Shown here piece after piece: positions 47,383 through 56,500 of a stretch of DNA of 64,000 nucleotides. The DNA lies in the NCBI GenBank assembly GCA_964454975.1, contig CAYVVD010000014.1, forward strand, positions 27,104 to 91,103, read 5' to 3'. The translations under genes and the position numbers were made by a program. This DNA comes from CAYVVD01 sp964454975 (lineage in GTDB: Bacteria > Bacteroidota > Ignavibacteria > Kapaibacteriales > UBA2268). The notes beneath the pieces were generated by a model. That model was not told where the DNA came from and did not search any database. It was given only the letters and a program-made list of their open reading frames with translations. Every line of letters starts with the position of its first letter. The stretch's first letter is position 1.

Positions 47383-48827
47383 AAACAAGCGGGAAGCACA
47401 GAGGGGTAGAAATTTACTTTATACTATACCTTGCAGCATTGATGCTGCTTCTCCCTAACAGCAAAAATGAAAAAACCGGAGAGGAACTTGTTGAAAAGGA
47501 CGCTCCTTTTACGGTACTAACTGATAAAAACAGCCTTAACTGCAGGATAGTCAAAGACAGCCTGGGTTATAGAGTTGTTTCTATAGATACTACAAACAGG
47601 ATATTCATAAAAGGCAATCCTGAAAATGTAAAACTCGATTTTATTATTGAAGAAAAATATTCCGACCGTAGTCTGGTTCTTTCGCCTGATTCATTGGAAC
47701 AAACCAAATTATTTAGCATAGAATGGAATAATGAAGAAAAAAGTGCATTGTTTCATTGGCGTCCCAAGCTTTATCCTCCTGAAAATAAAAGTTACATAGT
47801 AAAAATTGATGCTTCAGGAACCTATAAGGAAAATGGCCAGTTGCTTTCGTATATCGGTAAGGCACAATTTGCTGTTAATATGACTGTTTTCGAAAAAATG
47901 GATATTGCACAGGGAATCAGGATAAATAACACTTCCGAAATAACAATTATTGATTCTCTTGCTATGCTTATCGGCGACAGGCAAACTCTTAATTATGGCG
48001 AATTAATTATTGACCCCCAGGTAAAAATTCTTGAAGTTTATCCATTTGAAAAATGGCGTAACAGAATTAATGTTTTCAACGTAAATCCCCGAACAGGACT
48101 TTCTTCAATACCTGGTATCATTGTTAATGGGAGTGTGAGAAATGATATTCGGGTTGCTGATTATCTTGAAAACGGGATAATAATCGAGGGTTCTGCACCT
48201 CTCGATGGGTCTGAAAAAGTTTCAATCAGCATTGAACGTGCAAATGATTCAGAGATAGCAACAACTGATTTTATTGTAAAGACTGTTCCTATAGAAAAAC
48301 CCGATTTTGAAAAAGTGATGTATCCTGAAAAATCATACAGAATAAATCCAAATTTGCCACTAAGATCCCGCAACCAGGAAGCCAGGCTGGTTGAAGGTGA
48401 CAAGATAAGAATGTTGAGTAACCAGGGAGAAATAATTACATTTACTCCTGCGATTTCAGACACAGGGAAAACATTTTTTATTGAACGCTTTATTGATGAT
48501 ATTCTAATAGGCCAGAAATATGTATTCAAGGTAGCAAACTACCCTGAACCAAGAATCAGAAATTATGAAATCAGGGGCGATACTTTAGAATTAAGGACAA
48601 TTTCACAGGGTTATATCTATGGCAAGAATAATTTTGTAAAAAAGATCGAAATAATAGATGGCAGTGTGTCATACAGAGAATTATATGGTGACCAATACAT
48701 TGATTCCGACAAGGGTATTTATTATCAGACATTTTACATCTATCCTAAGAAAAATTCCAAACTGAAAATGCGAATAAGGCTAGTGGACGAAAGAGGATTC
48801 AAGTCAGAAGATTTTGTTTATCCCTGA
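47379..48827 (+). CDS. Single-pass membrane protein with beta-rich periplasmic region, GldM-like layout
   Basis: 482 residues. A short basic N-terminus is followed by one membrane helix (about 11-26, EIYFILYLAALMLLLP, with E11 and Y13 at its start). The remaining 450 residues are predicted periplasmic and rich in beta strands, probably several Ig-like modules, ending in KKNSKLKMRIRLVDERGFKSEDFVYP. GldM of T9SS is of similar length with one N-terminal helix and a chain of periplasmic domains, and its gene follows gldL. No direct sequence signature of GldM is visible, and the helical first periplasmic domain of GldM is not obvious. Start ATG overlaps the stop of the GldL-like gene (ATGA). Confidence 0.45.
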   Translation: MKTSGKHRGVEIYFILYLAALMLLLPNSKNEKTGEELVEKDAPFTVLTDKNSLNCRIVKDSLGYRVVSIDTTNRIFIKGNPENVKLDFIIEEKYSDRSLVLSPDSLEQTKLFSIEWNNEEKSALFHWRPKLYPPENKSYIVKIDASGTYKENGQLLSYIGKAQFAVNMTVFEKMDIAQGIRINNTSEITIIDSLAMLIGDRQTLNYGELIIDPQVKILEVYPFEKWRNRINVFNVNPRTGLSSIPGIIVNGSVRNDIRVADYLENGIIIEGSAPLDGSEKVSISIERANDSEIATTDFIVKTVPIEKPDFEKVMYPEKSYRINPNLPLRSRNQEARLVEGDKIRMLSNQGEIITFTPAISDTGKTFFIERFIDDILIGQKYVFKVANYPEPRIRNYEIRGDTLELRTISQGYIYGKNNFVKKIEIIDGSVSYRELYGDQYIDSDKGIYYQTFYIYPKKNSKLKMRIRLVDERGFKSEDFVYP

Positions 48828-48905
48828 AGTTTCAGCATGGAGTAAATATCGCAACAATAATATGTTTTTACCGTATATGGATTATTGAATTGACAGGTTT
48901 TTGAA

Positions 48906-50249
48906 ATGAACAAAACGGCTACATTTTTATTTTTAATATTTTCTATCGGAACAGTCCTATCACAAAGCACCGGTAATACCCAGGTAATGTCGCTTGAGGA
49001 TTGTATGAATTCCGCACTAACTCAAAACTTTGATATCCAGTTGACTGATTACAGGATAAAATCAGCTGAAGCAGGCCTTACAAATGCTTTTGGAAGCTAT
49101 CTCCCTTCAGTTAGTTTCAACATGGGGTATTACAGGCAGTTGAATATAAAAGACGGAACAACTGTAAATATTGGCGGGCAGAGTTTCACGTTTGGCGATG
49201 TGGAACCTAACTCCTACAGTATGAGTGCAATAGCCTCGATGCCTATTTTTGATGGTTTTTCCCGTGAAGCTACATACAGCACAGCACAGCACAACCTGGA
49301 AACTGCAATGTTATCGGGGAAACAAACGGTTAAATCAGTCAAGTTGAGAATTTACCAGCTTTATGTTGATATTATTCGCAATATGCAGTTTGTGAAGACC
49401 TACAAGGAAAACCTTGAGCTTGGTAAAAAAGAGCTTGAAAGAATTAACGCCTTGTATAATGCTGGTATAGAACCCGTAGCAACTGTCTATGCACAGGAAG
49501 CCGACCTTGGGCAAAGGGAACTTGAATTGGTAAATGCCGAGAATAATCTAAAATTAGCAAAATCAGAGATTTTAAAGTTAATGGGCATGAATCCTGAATT
49601 GGATGTTGAGTTCCTCGAAAGCAGTCTTCCAAACACAGTAACAGAAGATGAGATAAACGGTTTCCGCGAAAATGTGGGTAGTTTTAGGGCTGCCTTAAAA
49701 AAAGGACTCAATAAAAGATTGGATTACCGTGCCAGCCAGTCGTCTGTCAAAGCTGCAGAATCTACTCTGGATTTTAGCCGCTCCGGCTACTACCCAAGTA
49801 TAAGCGCTTCAGGTGGGTGGAGCTGGAATAACTCAACATTCGATAGTTTTAACGAAAGTGGACAATCATTTCTGAGACTTGATATGCGAGTTCCCATATT
49901 TGAAAACTTCTCCACAAATAGCAGGATTCAATCATCCAAATTGCAACTTGAGCAGCGTATTGTTGAAAATGACCAAGCTGAGCAACAGGTAAGAAATGAT
50001 GTCAAAACTTCATTCCTGAATCTCGAGGCATCTGAAAAGCAGATTGAAATCACAGCAAGAGCGCTTAGATCCGCTAAAAAGAATTACGAAAGCGCATCTG
50101 AACGCTTCAAGGCGGGAGCTGCTTCAATTACAGAGTTAAATTATGCCAATAATCAGTTAGTATCAGTCCAGATTAACAGGATTAATGCAATCTATTCCTA
50201 TTTCAGGGCACAAAAGAATTTACTTTACAGCATAGGCGAATTAAATTAA
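48906..50249 (+). CDS. TolC family outer-membrane efflux protein
   Basis: 447 residues with signal peptide MNKTATFLFLIFSIGTVLSQ. Two similar halves, each with long amphipathic helices and barrel strands, are typical of TolC: first MSLEDCMNSALTQNFDIQLTDYRIKSAEAGLTNAFGSYLPSVSF, second RLDYRASQSSVKAAESTLDFSRSGYYPSISASGGW. The C-terminal repeat is YESASERFKAGAASITELNYANNQL. It starts the exporter operon: the adaptor follows after 21 bp and then the ABC ATPase and permeases. It forms the outer-membrane duct of that system. Confidence 0.92.
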   Translation: MNKTATFLFLIFSIGTVLSQSTGNTQVMSLEDCMNSALTQNFDIQLTDYRIKSAEAGLTNAFGSYLPSVSFNMGYYRQLNIKDGTTVNIGGQSFTFGDVEPNSYSMSAIASMPIFDGFSREATYSTAQHNLETAMLSGKQTVKSVKLRIYQLYVDIIRNMQFVKTYKENLELGKKELERINALYNAGIEPVATVYAQEADLGQRELELVNAENNLKLAKSEILKLMGMNPELDVEFLESSLPNTVTEDEINGFRENVGSFRAALKKGLNKRLDYRASQSSVKAAESTLDFSRSGYYPSISASGGWSWNNSTFDSFNESGQSFLRLDMRVPIFENFSTNSRIQSSKLQLEQRIVENDQAEQQVRNDVKTSFLNLEASEKQIEITARALRSAKKNYESASERFKAGAASITELNYANNQLVSVQINRINAIYSYFRAQKNLLYSIGELN

Positions 50250-50270
50250 TAACCTCATACAGGCATTAAA

Positions 50271-51560
50271 ATGGCGAGAAAAAAATCCAAATCCGGCCTT
50301 ATAATAATCATTTTCTTAATTGTGATCATTGGTGCAATTGTTTCAACTTTCTTACTTAACAAAACCGAGGAAGTTATAAAGGTTACTACTACAAAAGTGG
50401 ACAGGCGTACAATTACTCAAACGGTTAAGGCTATTGGAAAAATCGAACCCGAGACAAAGGTAGCGATTTCATCAGAAGTATCCGGTGAAATTATTGAGTT
50501 GGCTTTCAGGGAAGGGGACACTGTAAAAAGTGGTGATATGCTGATTAAAATCAAGCCTGATATTATTGAAACGCAGCTTGAGCAGTATGAGGCAGCTGCA
50601 AGAGCATCAAAAATGGAAATTGAAGTTCGAAAGGCTGAACTTACCCGGGTAGAGTCAGAATTAAAACGAAACACCGACCTTTATAAAAAGGATTTTATCT
50701 CTCAGCAGGATTTTGACCGTGTCAAAACCTCTTACGAGCAGGCTAATTCTAACTATAATGCATCACTAGCACGCTACGAACAGGCTCTTGCGGGTCTGAA
50801 GCAAATAAGGCGTAATGCTGAAAGGACATCTATTTATTCTCCTATTGACGGTATTGTTACAAAACTCGATGTTGAAATAGGTGAGAAAGTTGTTGGTACA
50901 TCACAATTTCAGGGTACAGAGATGATGGTGGTTTCCGACCTGAATGAAATGAATGCTGTCGTAGAAGTTGATGAAAACGACATTGTTCTCGTAAAGAAAG
51001 GAGATACTACTGAAATAGAAATTGACGCTATTCCGGATGTTGTTTACAAGGGGTTAGTTACGGAAATCGGCCATTCGGCAAAAGTGAATGCTCTTGGTTC
51101 CCAGGACCAGGTTACAAATTTCGAGGTAAAAATCAGACTAATAGAAAATGACGACAGGCTAAGGCCGGGTATGTCCTGCAACGTGGAAATTGAAACCGAA
51201 ACTAAATATAATGTCCTTGCGGTACCTATTAATGCTGTTACTGTAAGAGACACAACCCTCGATTCGTCACCTGACCTTACTGAAACTGAAGGTGGCCCAA
51301 GGAAAGAAGAGGAAGAAGATGAACTAAAGAAAAAGGATAGGCCACAATCTGTTGTATTTATCAAAGAGAATAATAAGGCCATGCTGCGTGAAGTTGAAGT
51401 TGGAATCAGTGATAATGGATTCATCGAGATTACGGAAGGGCTTAGCCATGGCGATGAAATTATTAGCGGCCCCTTCAGAGCACTCAGTAGGCAGTTGAAG
51501 GATAAATCTGAGATTAAAGTTGACACTAACATGACCAAACGAAAGTTCGGCTCAAAATAG
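50271..51560 (+). CDS. MacA-like periplasmic adaptor (HlyD/RND-MFP family)
   Basis: 429 residues. An N-terminal anchor helix (LIIIIFLIVIIGAIVSTFLLN) is followed by the lipoyl half-motif VKAIGKIEPETKVAISSEVSGEIIEL and a helical hairpin (about 95-170, with LYKKDFISQQDFDRVKTSYEQA). The second lipoyl half comes next (ERTSIYSPIDGIVTKLDVEIGEKVVG), then the beta-barrel and membrane-proximal domains (LRPGMSCNVEIETE, LSHGDEIISGPF). An acidic low-complexity insert (EEEEDELKKKDRP, about 345-357) lies in the C-terminal part. The context (TolC upstream, MacB-type ABC downstream) supports a MacA-like role. Confidence 0.92.
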   Translation: MARKKSKSGLIIIIFLIVIIGAIVSTFLLNKTEEVIKVTTTKVDRRTITQTVKAIGKIEPETKVAISSEVSGEIIELAFREGDTVKSGDMLIKIKPDIIETQLEQYEAAARASKMEIEVRKAELTRVESELKRNTDLYKKDFISQQDFDRVKTSYEQANSNYNASLARYEQALAGLKQIRRNAERTSIYSPIDGIVTKLDVEIGEKVVGTSQFQGTEMMVVSDLNEMNAVVEVDENDIVLVKKGDTTEIEIDAIPDVVYKGLVTEIGHSAKVNALGSQDQVTNFEVKIRLIENDDRLRPGMSCNVEIETETKYNVLAVPINAVTVRDTTLDSSPDLTETEGGPRKEEEEDELKKKDRPQSVVFIKENNKAMLREVEVGISDNGFIEITEGLSHGDEIISGPFRALSRQLKDKSEIKVDTNMTKRKFGSK

Positions 51561-51569
51561 GAAAACAAG

Positions 51570-52283
51570 ATGTTGGAAAAAAATGAATTAATAATTGATA
51601 TCGCCAATATCTCCAGAGTATATGAGATGGGCGCTGAAACTGTTTATGCACTAAGGGATGTATCTCTTAAGCTCTTCAAAAATGAATATGTAGCTATAAT
51701 GGGGCCTTCAGGATCTGGAAAGTCAACGCTCATGAATATTCTCGGGTGTCTTGACACTCCAACTTCCGGCACTTATTTCTTCGAAGGAAATGATGTGCAT
51801 GAAATGGATGATAATGAACTAGCTGGTATCAGGAACAAAAAAATTGGTTTTGTTTTCCAGACATTTAACTTATTACCAAGGGCAACTGCGCAAAAAAACG
51901 TTGAATTACCTCTTGTTTATGCAGGGATGGGGAAAAATGCCAGGATTGACCGTTCTGAGCAAACGCTTGTTGACGTAGGGCTTGGCGACAGAATGACGCA
52001 TAAGCCAAACGAGCTTTCAGGAGGGCAGAGGCAGCGTGTAGCTATTGCGAGGGCGCTTGTTACCAATCCATCAATAATCCTCGCTGACGAGCCGACTGGA
52101 AACCTGGATACCAAGACCGGAGTAGAAATTATGAACCTTTTCAGCGAATTATGGAAACTTGGAAACACAATTATTGTCGTAACTCATGAAGAGGAAATCG
52201 CCAGGCATGCACACAGGATAATCAGGCTTAGAGACGGACTTGTTGAATCAGATGAGAATAATCCGAACCCGGTTTATTATTAA
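51570..52283 (+). CDS. MacB/LolD-type ABC transporter ATPase
   Basis: 237 residues, a full nucleotide-binding domain: A-loop Y26 region (ETVYALRDVSL), Walker A GPSGSGKST (45-53), Q-loop FVFQTFNLLP, signature LSGGQRQR (149-156), Walker B IILADEPTGNLD (169-180; catalytic E174) and H-loop VVTHEEEIA. The FQTFNLLPR and NVELPL patterns are those of the MacB/LolD/FtsE group. It is 9 bp after the adaptor and its stop overlaps the next start (TAATG), so expression is coupled. Confidence 0.95.
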   Translation: MLEKNELIIDIANISRVYEMGAETVYALRDVSLKLFKNEYVAIMGPSGSGKSTLMNILGCLDTPTSGTYFFEGNDVHEMDDNELAGIRNKKIGFVFQTFNLLPRATAQKNVELPLVYAGMGKNARIDRSEQTLVDVGLGDRMTHKPNELSGGQRQRVAIARALVTNPSIILADEPTGNLDTKTGVEIMNLFSELWKLGNTIIVVTHEEEIARHAHRIIRLRDGLVESDENNPNPVYY

Positions 52284-53536
52284 TGAAACGTGCAGAAATA
52301 TTCGAATCATTCCAAATTGCCTTTGATTCGCTCAAAGCAAACAAACTACGCTCGTTCCTCGCATCGCTTGGCGTTGTAATAGGAATCGCTTTTGTAATTA
52401 TTATGGGTTGGGTGCTAAGCGGGCTTGATAAATCCCTGATGGATACTTTCAACATGATAGGCACAGATATGCTTTATGTTGATAAGTACGATTGGGCAGG
52501 CGGCAAGAACTGGAAAAAGGTAAGGCAGCGCAAATACTTGTCATTACAACAAGTTAACGAGTTCCGGGACAGAATCAAAACAGCCGAATTGACTTTTATT
52601 AGCGCTCGAAACTGGGGGACGCAAATTAAATATGGCAATGAATACTTCGCAGGAACCAGTGTTGTCGGAACTACTTACGAACATTCGTTAACTCCTGCCG
52701 GGACGATTGAAGAAGGCAGACACTTTACAATGTTTGAGTCACAAGTAGGCTCAAAAGTAATCGTGCTGGGACATAAAGTTGCCGAAACAGTTTTCCCTGA
52801 CAAGAATCCAATTGGAGAGATTATCAAAATAGACGGTCACAAATTTGAAGTTATCGGAGTAATTAAAAAACAGGGAACAATGTGGTTTGATATGGTTGAT
52901 AATCAATCATTTATTCCTTTAAAGGCTTTCCTTGGTATTTTTGGCGGCCATGGCAGGACTATGTTAATTGGTGTTAAAGCCGGAAGTGATGAATGGCTTG
53001 ACCAGGTGCGGGATGAAACTCGCGGATTAATGCGTCAGATTAGAAATATTCGCCCGGGAGAAGATGACGATTTCTCCATAAATGAAACAAAAGCTTTTCA
53101 GAATAATGTAGAAACGCTCAGGCTTGTTGTTGGTTCAATTGGCATAGGATTCACTATTCTGTCATTTATTGTTGGTATAATCGGTATTATGAACATTATG
53201 TTTGTATCCGTTGCTGAGCGAACTAAAGAAATAGGTATTAGAAAAGCAGTAGGAGCTAAAAAAAGCTCAATCCTGATACAATTTATTATTGAATCCGCTT
53301 CATTGTGCCTGATAGGTGCGCTAATAGCTTTTGTTTTTTGCTCAGTACTTGTTTACCTCGTAGCAACTGTGCTCCCGGAATTTGTACCTGAAACATCATT
53401 TTTATCGCAGTTCCTGCCTTATCAGCTATTATTTGTAGCAACTTTAGTTTCCATAATTGTAGGTGTCCTTGCCGGGCTTATTCCTGCTGTCCGGGCTGCA
53501 AATCTCGACCCTGTTGATTCGCTGAGGTATGAATAG
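52283..53536 (+). CDS. MacB-type ABC transporter permease, first copy
   Basis: 417 residues with the MacB/FtsX plan: N-terminal helix in KANKLRSFLASLGVVIGIAFVIIMGWVLSG, a periplasmic domain of about 230 residues (with VVGTTYEHSLTPAGTIEEGRHF, DKNPIGEIIKIDGHKFEVIGVI), then three C-terminal helices starting at ILSFIVGIIGIMNIMFVSVAERTKEIGIRKAVGAKKSSIL. The closing LIPAVRAANLDPVDSLRYE is typical. It probably forms a heterodimer with the next gene. It starts in a TAATG overlap with the ATPase and ends 1 bp into the next gene. Confidence 0.94.
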   Translation: MKRAEIFESFQIAFDSLKANKLRSFLASLGVVIGIAFVIIMGWVLSGLDKSLMDTFNMIGTDMLYVDKYDWAGGKNWKKVRQRKYLSLQQVNEFRDRIKTAELTFISARNWGTQIKYGNEYFAGTSVVGTTYEHSLTPAGTIEEGRHFTMFESQVGSKVIVLGHKVAETVFPDKNPIGEIIKIDGHKFEVIGVIKKQGTMWFDMVDNQSFIPLKAFLGIFGGHGRTMLIGVKAGSDEWLDQVRDETRGLMRQIRNIRPGEDDDFSINETKAFQNNVETLRLVVGSIGIGFTILSFIVGIIGIMNIMFVSVAERTKEIGIRKAVGAKKSSILIQFIIESASLCLIGALIAFVFCSVLVYLVATVLPEFVPETSFLSQFLPYQLLFVATLVSIIVGVLAGLIPAVRAANLDPVDSLRYE

Positions 53537-54771
53537 TGAATATTATAGAGAGTATGAAACTTGCGATAGACTCGGTGATAGTCAACAAGCTCCGTGCACT
53601 GCTTACACTGCTAAGCATCTCCATAGGCGTTTTTGCTATCATAATCTCAGGTTCTCTTGTAAATTCATTAAATGAAACCGTATCGGGTGAACTTGCAGAA
53701 ATGGGGGAGAATTCATTTGGCATATACAGGATGCCCAAAATTCAGATGGGACCGAAAACATGGCGTAAATACCGCAAACGTGAACCTATTACATATTCCC
53801 AATATAAAACGTTCAAAGAAAGAGTAACCCTTACAAACCTTGTTAATTCTTATAGCGCTTCAGGAGACCATACTGTTAAATACGGCACAAACGAGACAGA
53901 TCCTGATATTGTCCTTATAGGAACAGACGAAACCTACTTCCTGATTAATAATAAAAACGTTATTAAGGGAAGAGCTTTTACAAATTCAGATATCCGCTTT
54001 AACAAGAACGTGGCAATTGTTGGAAATGACCTGGTAGTAGAATTATTCCCGAATACCACCGACCCTGTTGGAAAAGAAATTAAGATAAAAAACCAAAAAT
54101 TTGAAGTTATTGGCATTCTCGAAGAGCAAGGGGCTATACTCGGCCAGAGTCAGGATAATCAGGTAATTATACCACTTACCTTCTTTCTTAAATACTATGC
54201 ATCGTGGTGGGAGGAATCTCTTCAGATAAATGTTCGTGCAAACAGTCGCGATGCACTAATGCCAACGATTGATGAAGCTATCGGCATTATGCGTTCAATA
54301 CGGGAAGTGAAACCCTGGGAAGACAATGACTTCGAACTGGAAACAAACGAATCACTTCGTGACCAGTTCGCTGATTTTACCGGATTCATTTCTATCTTTG
54401 GTATGATATGCGGTATTATAGCTCTCATTGCAGCAGGAGTTGGTATTATGAACATCATGCTTGTAGCTGTTAAAGAAAGGACACGGGAAATAGGAATACG
54501 CAAAGCTGTTGGAGCAAAAAAAAGCTGGATACTCATGCAATTCATCATCGAAACAATTACTCTTTGCCAGATTGGGGGCTTAATCGGTATAATATTTGGG
54601 ACACTTGGCGGGAATGTTCTCGGTTCAATGGCAGGCTTTACTTTATCAATACCCGTTTTCTGGATAGTCGTCAGCATTATTATCTGCACAGTAATCGGCC
54701 TTATATTCGGCCTGTTCCCTGCCTGGAAGGCTGCCAATCTCGACCCGATAGATGCGCTCAGGTATGAGTAG
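53536..54771 (+). CDS. MacB-type ABC transporter permease, second copy
   Basis: 411 residues, a paralogue of the preceding gene with GTG start. Same order: N-terminal helix (NKLRALLTLLSISIGVFAIIISGSLVNSL), periplasmic domain with DPVGKEIKIKNQKFEVIGIL, then IAAGVGIMNIMLVAVKERTREIGIRKAVGAKKSWIL and a final LFPAWKAANLDPIDALRYE. The two permeases lie head to tail and share the end motif AANLDPxDxLRYE, so they arose by tandem duplication. With the ATPase, adaptor and TolC they make a complete type I tripartite exporter; the substrate (drug, peptide or lipid) cannot be told. Confidence 0.94.
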   Translation: MNIIESMKLAIDSVIVNKLRALLTLLSISIGVFAIIISGSLVNSLNETVSGELAEMGENSFGIYRMPKIQMGPKTWRKYRKREPITYSQYKTFKERVTLTNLVNSYSASGDHTVKYGTNETDPDIVLIGTDETYFLINNKNVIKGRAFTNSDIRFNKNVAIVGNDLVVELFPNTTDPVGKEIKIKNQKFEVIGILEEQGAILGQSQDNQVIIPLTFFLKYYASWWEESLQINVRANSRDALMPTIDEAIGIMRSIREVKPWEDNDFELETNESLRDQFADFTGFISIFGMICGIIALIAAGVGIMNIMLVAVKERTREIGIRKAVGAKKSWILMQFIIETITLCQIGGLIGIIFGTLGGNVLGSMAGFTLSIPVFWIVVSIIICTVIGLIFGLFPAWKAANLDPIDALRYE

Positions 54772-54990
54772 TTTTTTTAGCTTTGCTTACTATTAACCAT
54801 CCTGCTGAGCAACATCCTGAACGGAGTTGATGTCAGAATTAGACGAACAGAACCGGGGGACTACTTCAATGATAAATCTAAAGCACTGAACACCTGTCAT
54901 TTAAACTGATTCGAATTTTGCTGATTTTATTTATTTCTACTATTTACCGACTTTGAGTGAAATCAATAAATGTATCGGTAGTGAGTGGAA
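54772..54990. other. Gap between the exporter operon and the Fic regulatory array
   Basis: A short open stretch near 54796-54902 (plus) reads TILLSNILNGVDVRIRRTEPGDYF before a stop, with no start context or family match. I see no hairpin with a T-run, no RNA gene and no repeat in this part. The remaining bases up to the fic gene hold the periodic array annotated separately. Confidence 0.5.
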
Positions 54991-55122
54991 TATTCGGCAT
55001 GAATTATTGATATGCTGAAAAATGGGAATATTTTCGATATATTTAATTTATATGTTGAATATTCAATATATATTCGTCATATTGTGTTTATATGATGAAA
55101 TAATTAATATATATCGACATAT
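54991..55122 (+). promoter_or_regulatory. 40-bp periodic inverted-repeat array upstream of fic
   Basis: Three inverted pairs recur at an exact 40-bp interval: TTCGGCATGA 54993-55002 with ATATGCTGAA 55010-55019; TTCGATATAT 55033-55042 with ATATGTTGAA 55050-55059; TTCGTCATAT 55073-55082 with ATATGATGAA 55090-55099. Within each pair the half-sites are 17 bp apart. A fourth left half, ATCGACATAT (55113-55122), again falls at +40. The right halves fit ATATGNTGAA. A perfect 12-bp palindrome, TTGAATATTCAA, lies at 55055-55066. The region is an imperfect tandem repeat, AT-rich, and ends 12 bp before the fic ATG. It looks like an operator for cooperative binding, perhaps by the winged-helix end of the Fic protein. 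Confidence 0.65.
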
Positions 55123-55134
55123 ACTGAGTTGGAT

Positions 55135-56211
55135 ATGCAAAATAAGCTGAAAATGCTTCCATTTGATATAGATTTTGAAACAAAACCGGTAATGAGAACA
55201 CTGGTAAAAGCCAGCCGTTTACTTGTCGAAGTGAAAGGGCAGGCTAAAACTATTCCGAATGAAGAGATACTGATTAATACTCTCGTCCTTCAGGAAGCTA
55301 AGGATAGTTCTGCTGTAGAAAATATCGTCACTACTCACGATGAAATATTCAAGGCCGGCATTGATCTTAAAGTTGAAGATCTGGCTGCTAAGGAAATTCA
55401 AAATTATATCACCGCTCTTAAATACGGATATACCAGAGTAAAAGAATCAGGGATTATATCTAATAACATCATTATTGGTATTCAGGAAAAGCTTGAAAAG
55501 AATAAAGCGGGATTCAGGAAAGTGCCGGGAACTGTCTTGAGGAATTCTCAGGGTGAAACCGTCTATGAACCTCCACAGGATCATAATGAAATTGTTCAGC
55601 TTATGAATAATCTGGAAATATATCTGAATGATAAAGAGATTCAGAATATTGACCCACTGATTAAGATGAGTATAATTCATTTTCAGTTTGAAAGCATCCA
55701 CCCATTCTATGACGGTAATGGCAGAACAGGCAGAATAGTGAACTTACTCTATCTTGTGAATGAAGGCTTATTGGATTTGCCAATATTATATCTCAGCAGT
55801 TATATTATTCAGAATAAAGCTGACTATTACTTCCATCTTCAAAATGTACGTGAATCCGACACAGGAGAATTGACTTCGACATGGGAAAAGTGGATTCTTT
55901 ATATGCTGAATGCCGTCATTGAGACAGCTAAAACTACAAGCGGATTAATTAATTCAATTAAGAATCTTATTTCAGAGTTTTCAGAGATTATTTCAGGAAA
56001 TACAAGTTTCTACAGTACTGATTTGATTAATACGCTTTTCAAACATCCTTACACAAAGATTGCGTTCCTGAAAGAAGATTTGGGCATACACAGACAAACA
56101 GCTTCAGCATATTTGAATGAATTATATAAACTGAATCTCCTTGAGAAAAGCAAATTTGGCAGGAGTTTTTACTTTATCAATACTAAACTGCTTAAAATTT
56201 TGGAAGAATGA
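55135..56211 (+). CDS. Fic family protein with N-terminal inhibitory motif and winged-helix C-terminus
   Basis: 358 residues from the ATG at 55135 (a TTG two codons earlier is possible). Fic enzymes usually transfer AMP from ATP to a target protein. The active-site motif HPFYDGNGRTGR is complete (H189 to R200). The inhibitory helix motif (S/T)xxxE(G/N) is seen as SSAVEN (E62) in the N-terminal DUF4172-like region, so the enzyme is of the self-inhibited class II. The C-terminal 60 residues (AFLKEDLGIHRQTASAYLNELYKLNLLEKSKFGRSFYF) form a winged-helix DNA-binding domain. No partner antitoxin gene is adjacent. Self-regulation through the upstream array is inferred. Confidence 0.92.
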   Translation: MQNKLKMLPFDIDFETKPVMRTLVKASRLLVEVKGQAKTIPNEEILINTLVLQEAKDSSAVENIVTTHDEIFKAGIDLKVEDLAAKEIQNYITALKYGYTRVKESGIISNNIIIGIQEKLEKNKAGFRKVPGTVLRNSQGETVYEPPQDHNEIVQLMNNLEIYLNDKEIQNIDPLIKMSIIHFQFESIHPFYDGNGRTGRIVNLLYLVNEGLLDLPILYLSSYIIQNKADYYFHLQNVRESDTGELTSTWEKWILYMLNAVIETAKTTSGLINSIKNLISEFSEIISGNTSFYSTDLINTLFKHPYTKIAFLKEDLGIHRQTASAYLNELYKLNLLEKSKFGRSFYFINTKLLKILEE

Positions 56212-56411
56212 TATTATTGAATTATTCCGCCTCTATTATTAATTTAATTCTAATTTTTTATTGGTTGCCATTTTTTGGGGGTAAATGATCGAGAATTTAT
56301 TTTAAGTCGTTGTTTTCTCAACCCCTGCTAACAAATCAAAAATAATCTTAGAAAAAGAAATCCGGACATTAAATTTTTGGAAAAAAAGCTTGTGTAGATT
56401 CTTTATTAATA

Positions 56412-56448
56412 AAAAATATCCTCAACTTATGCAGCCGGGGATATTTTT
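56412..56448. terminator. Bidirectional terminator between fic and the RND operon
   Basis: AAAAATATCC (56412-56421) pairs with GGATATTTTT (56439-56448) across a 17-base loop; the A-run and T-run on either side give a U-tract in both directions. It lies 53 bp after the RND stop (minus) and 200 bp after fic (plus). The rest of the 56212-56500 gap holds no gene that I can see. Confidence 0.6.
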
Positions 56449-56500
56449 ATTTTGTCAGGTTCCGGTTCAAAACGGTAATGACATTAAATATATGACTAAT

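Noticed and set aside
54991..55122. Possible CRISPR-like periodic repeat
   Set aside because: Repeats are imperfect, dyad-symmetric and contiguous, with no unique spacers and no cas genes.
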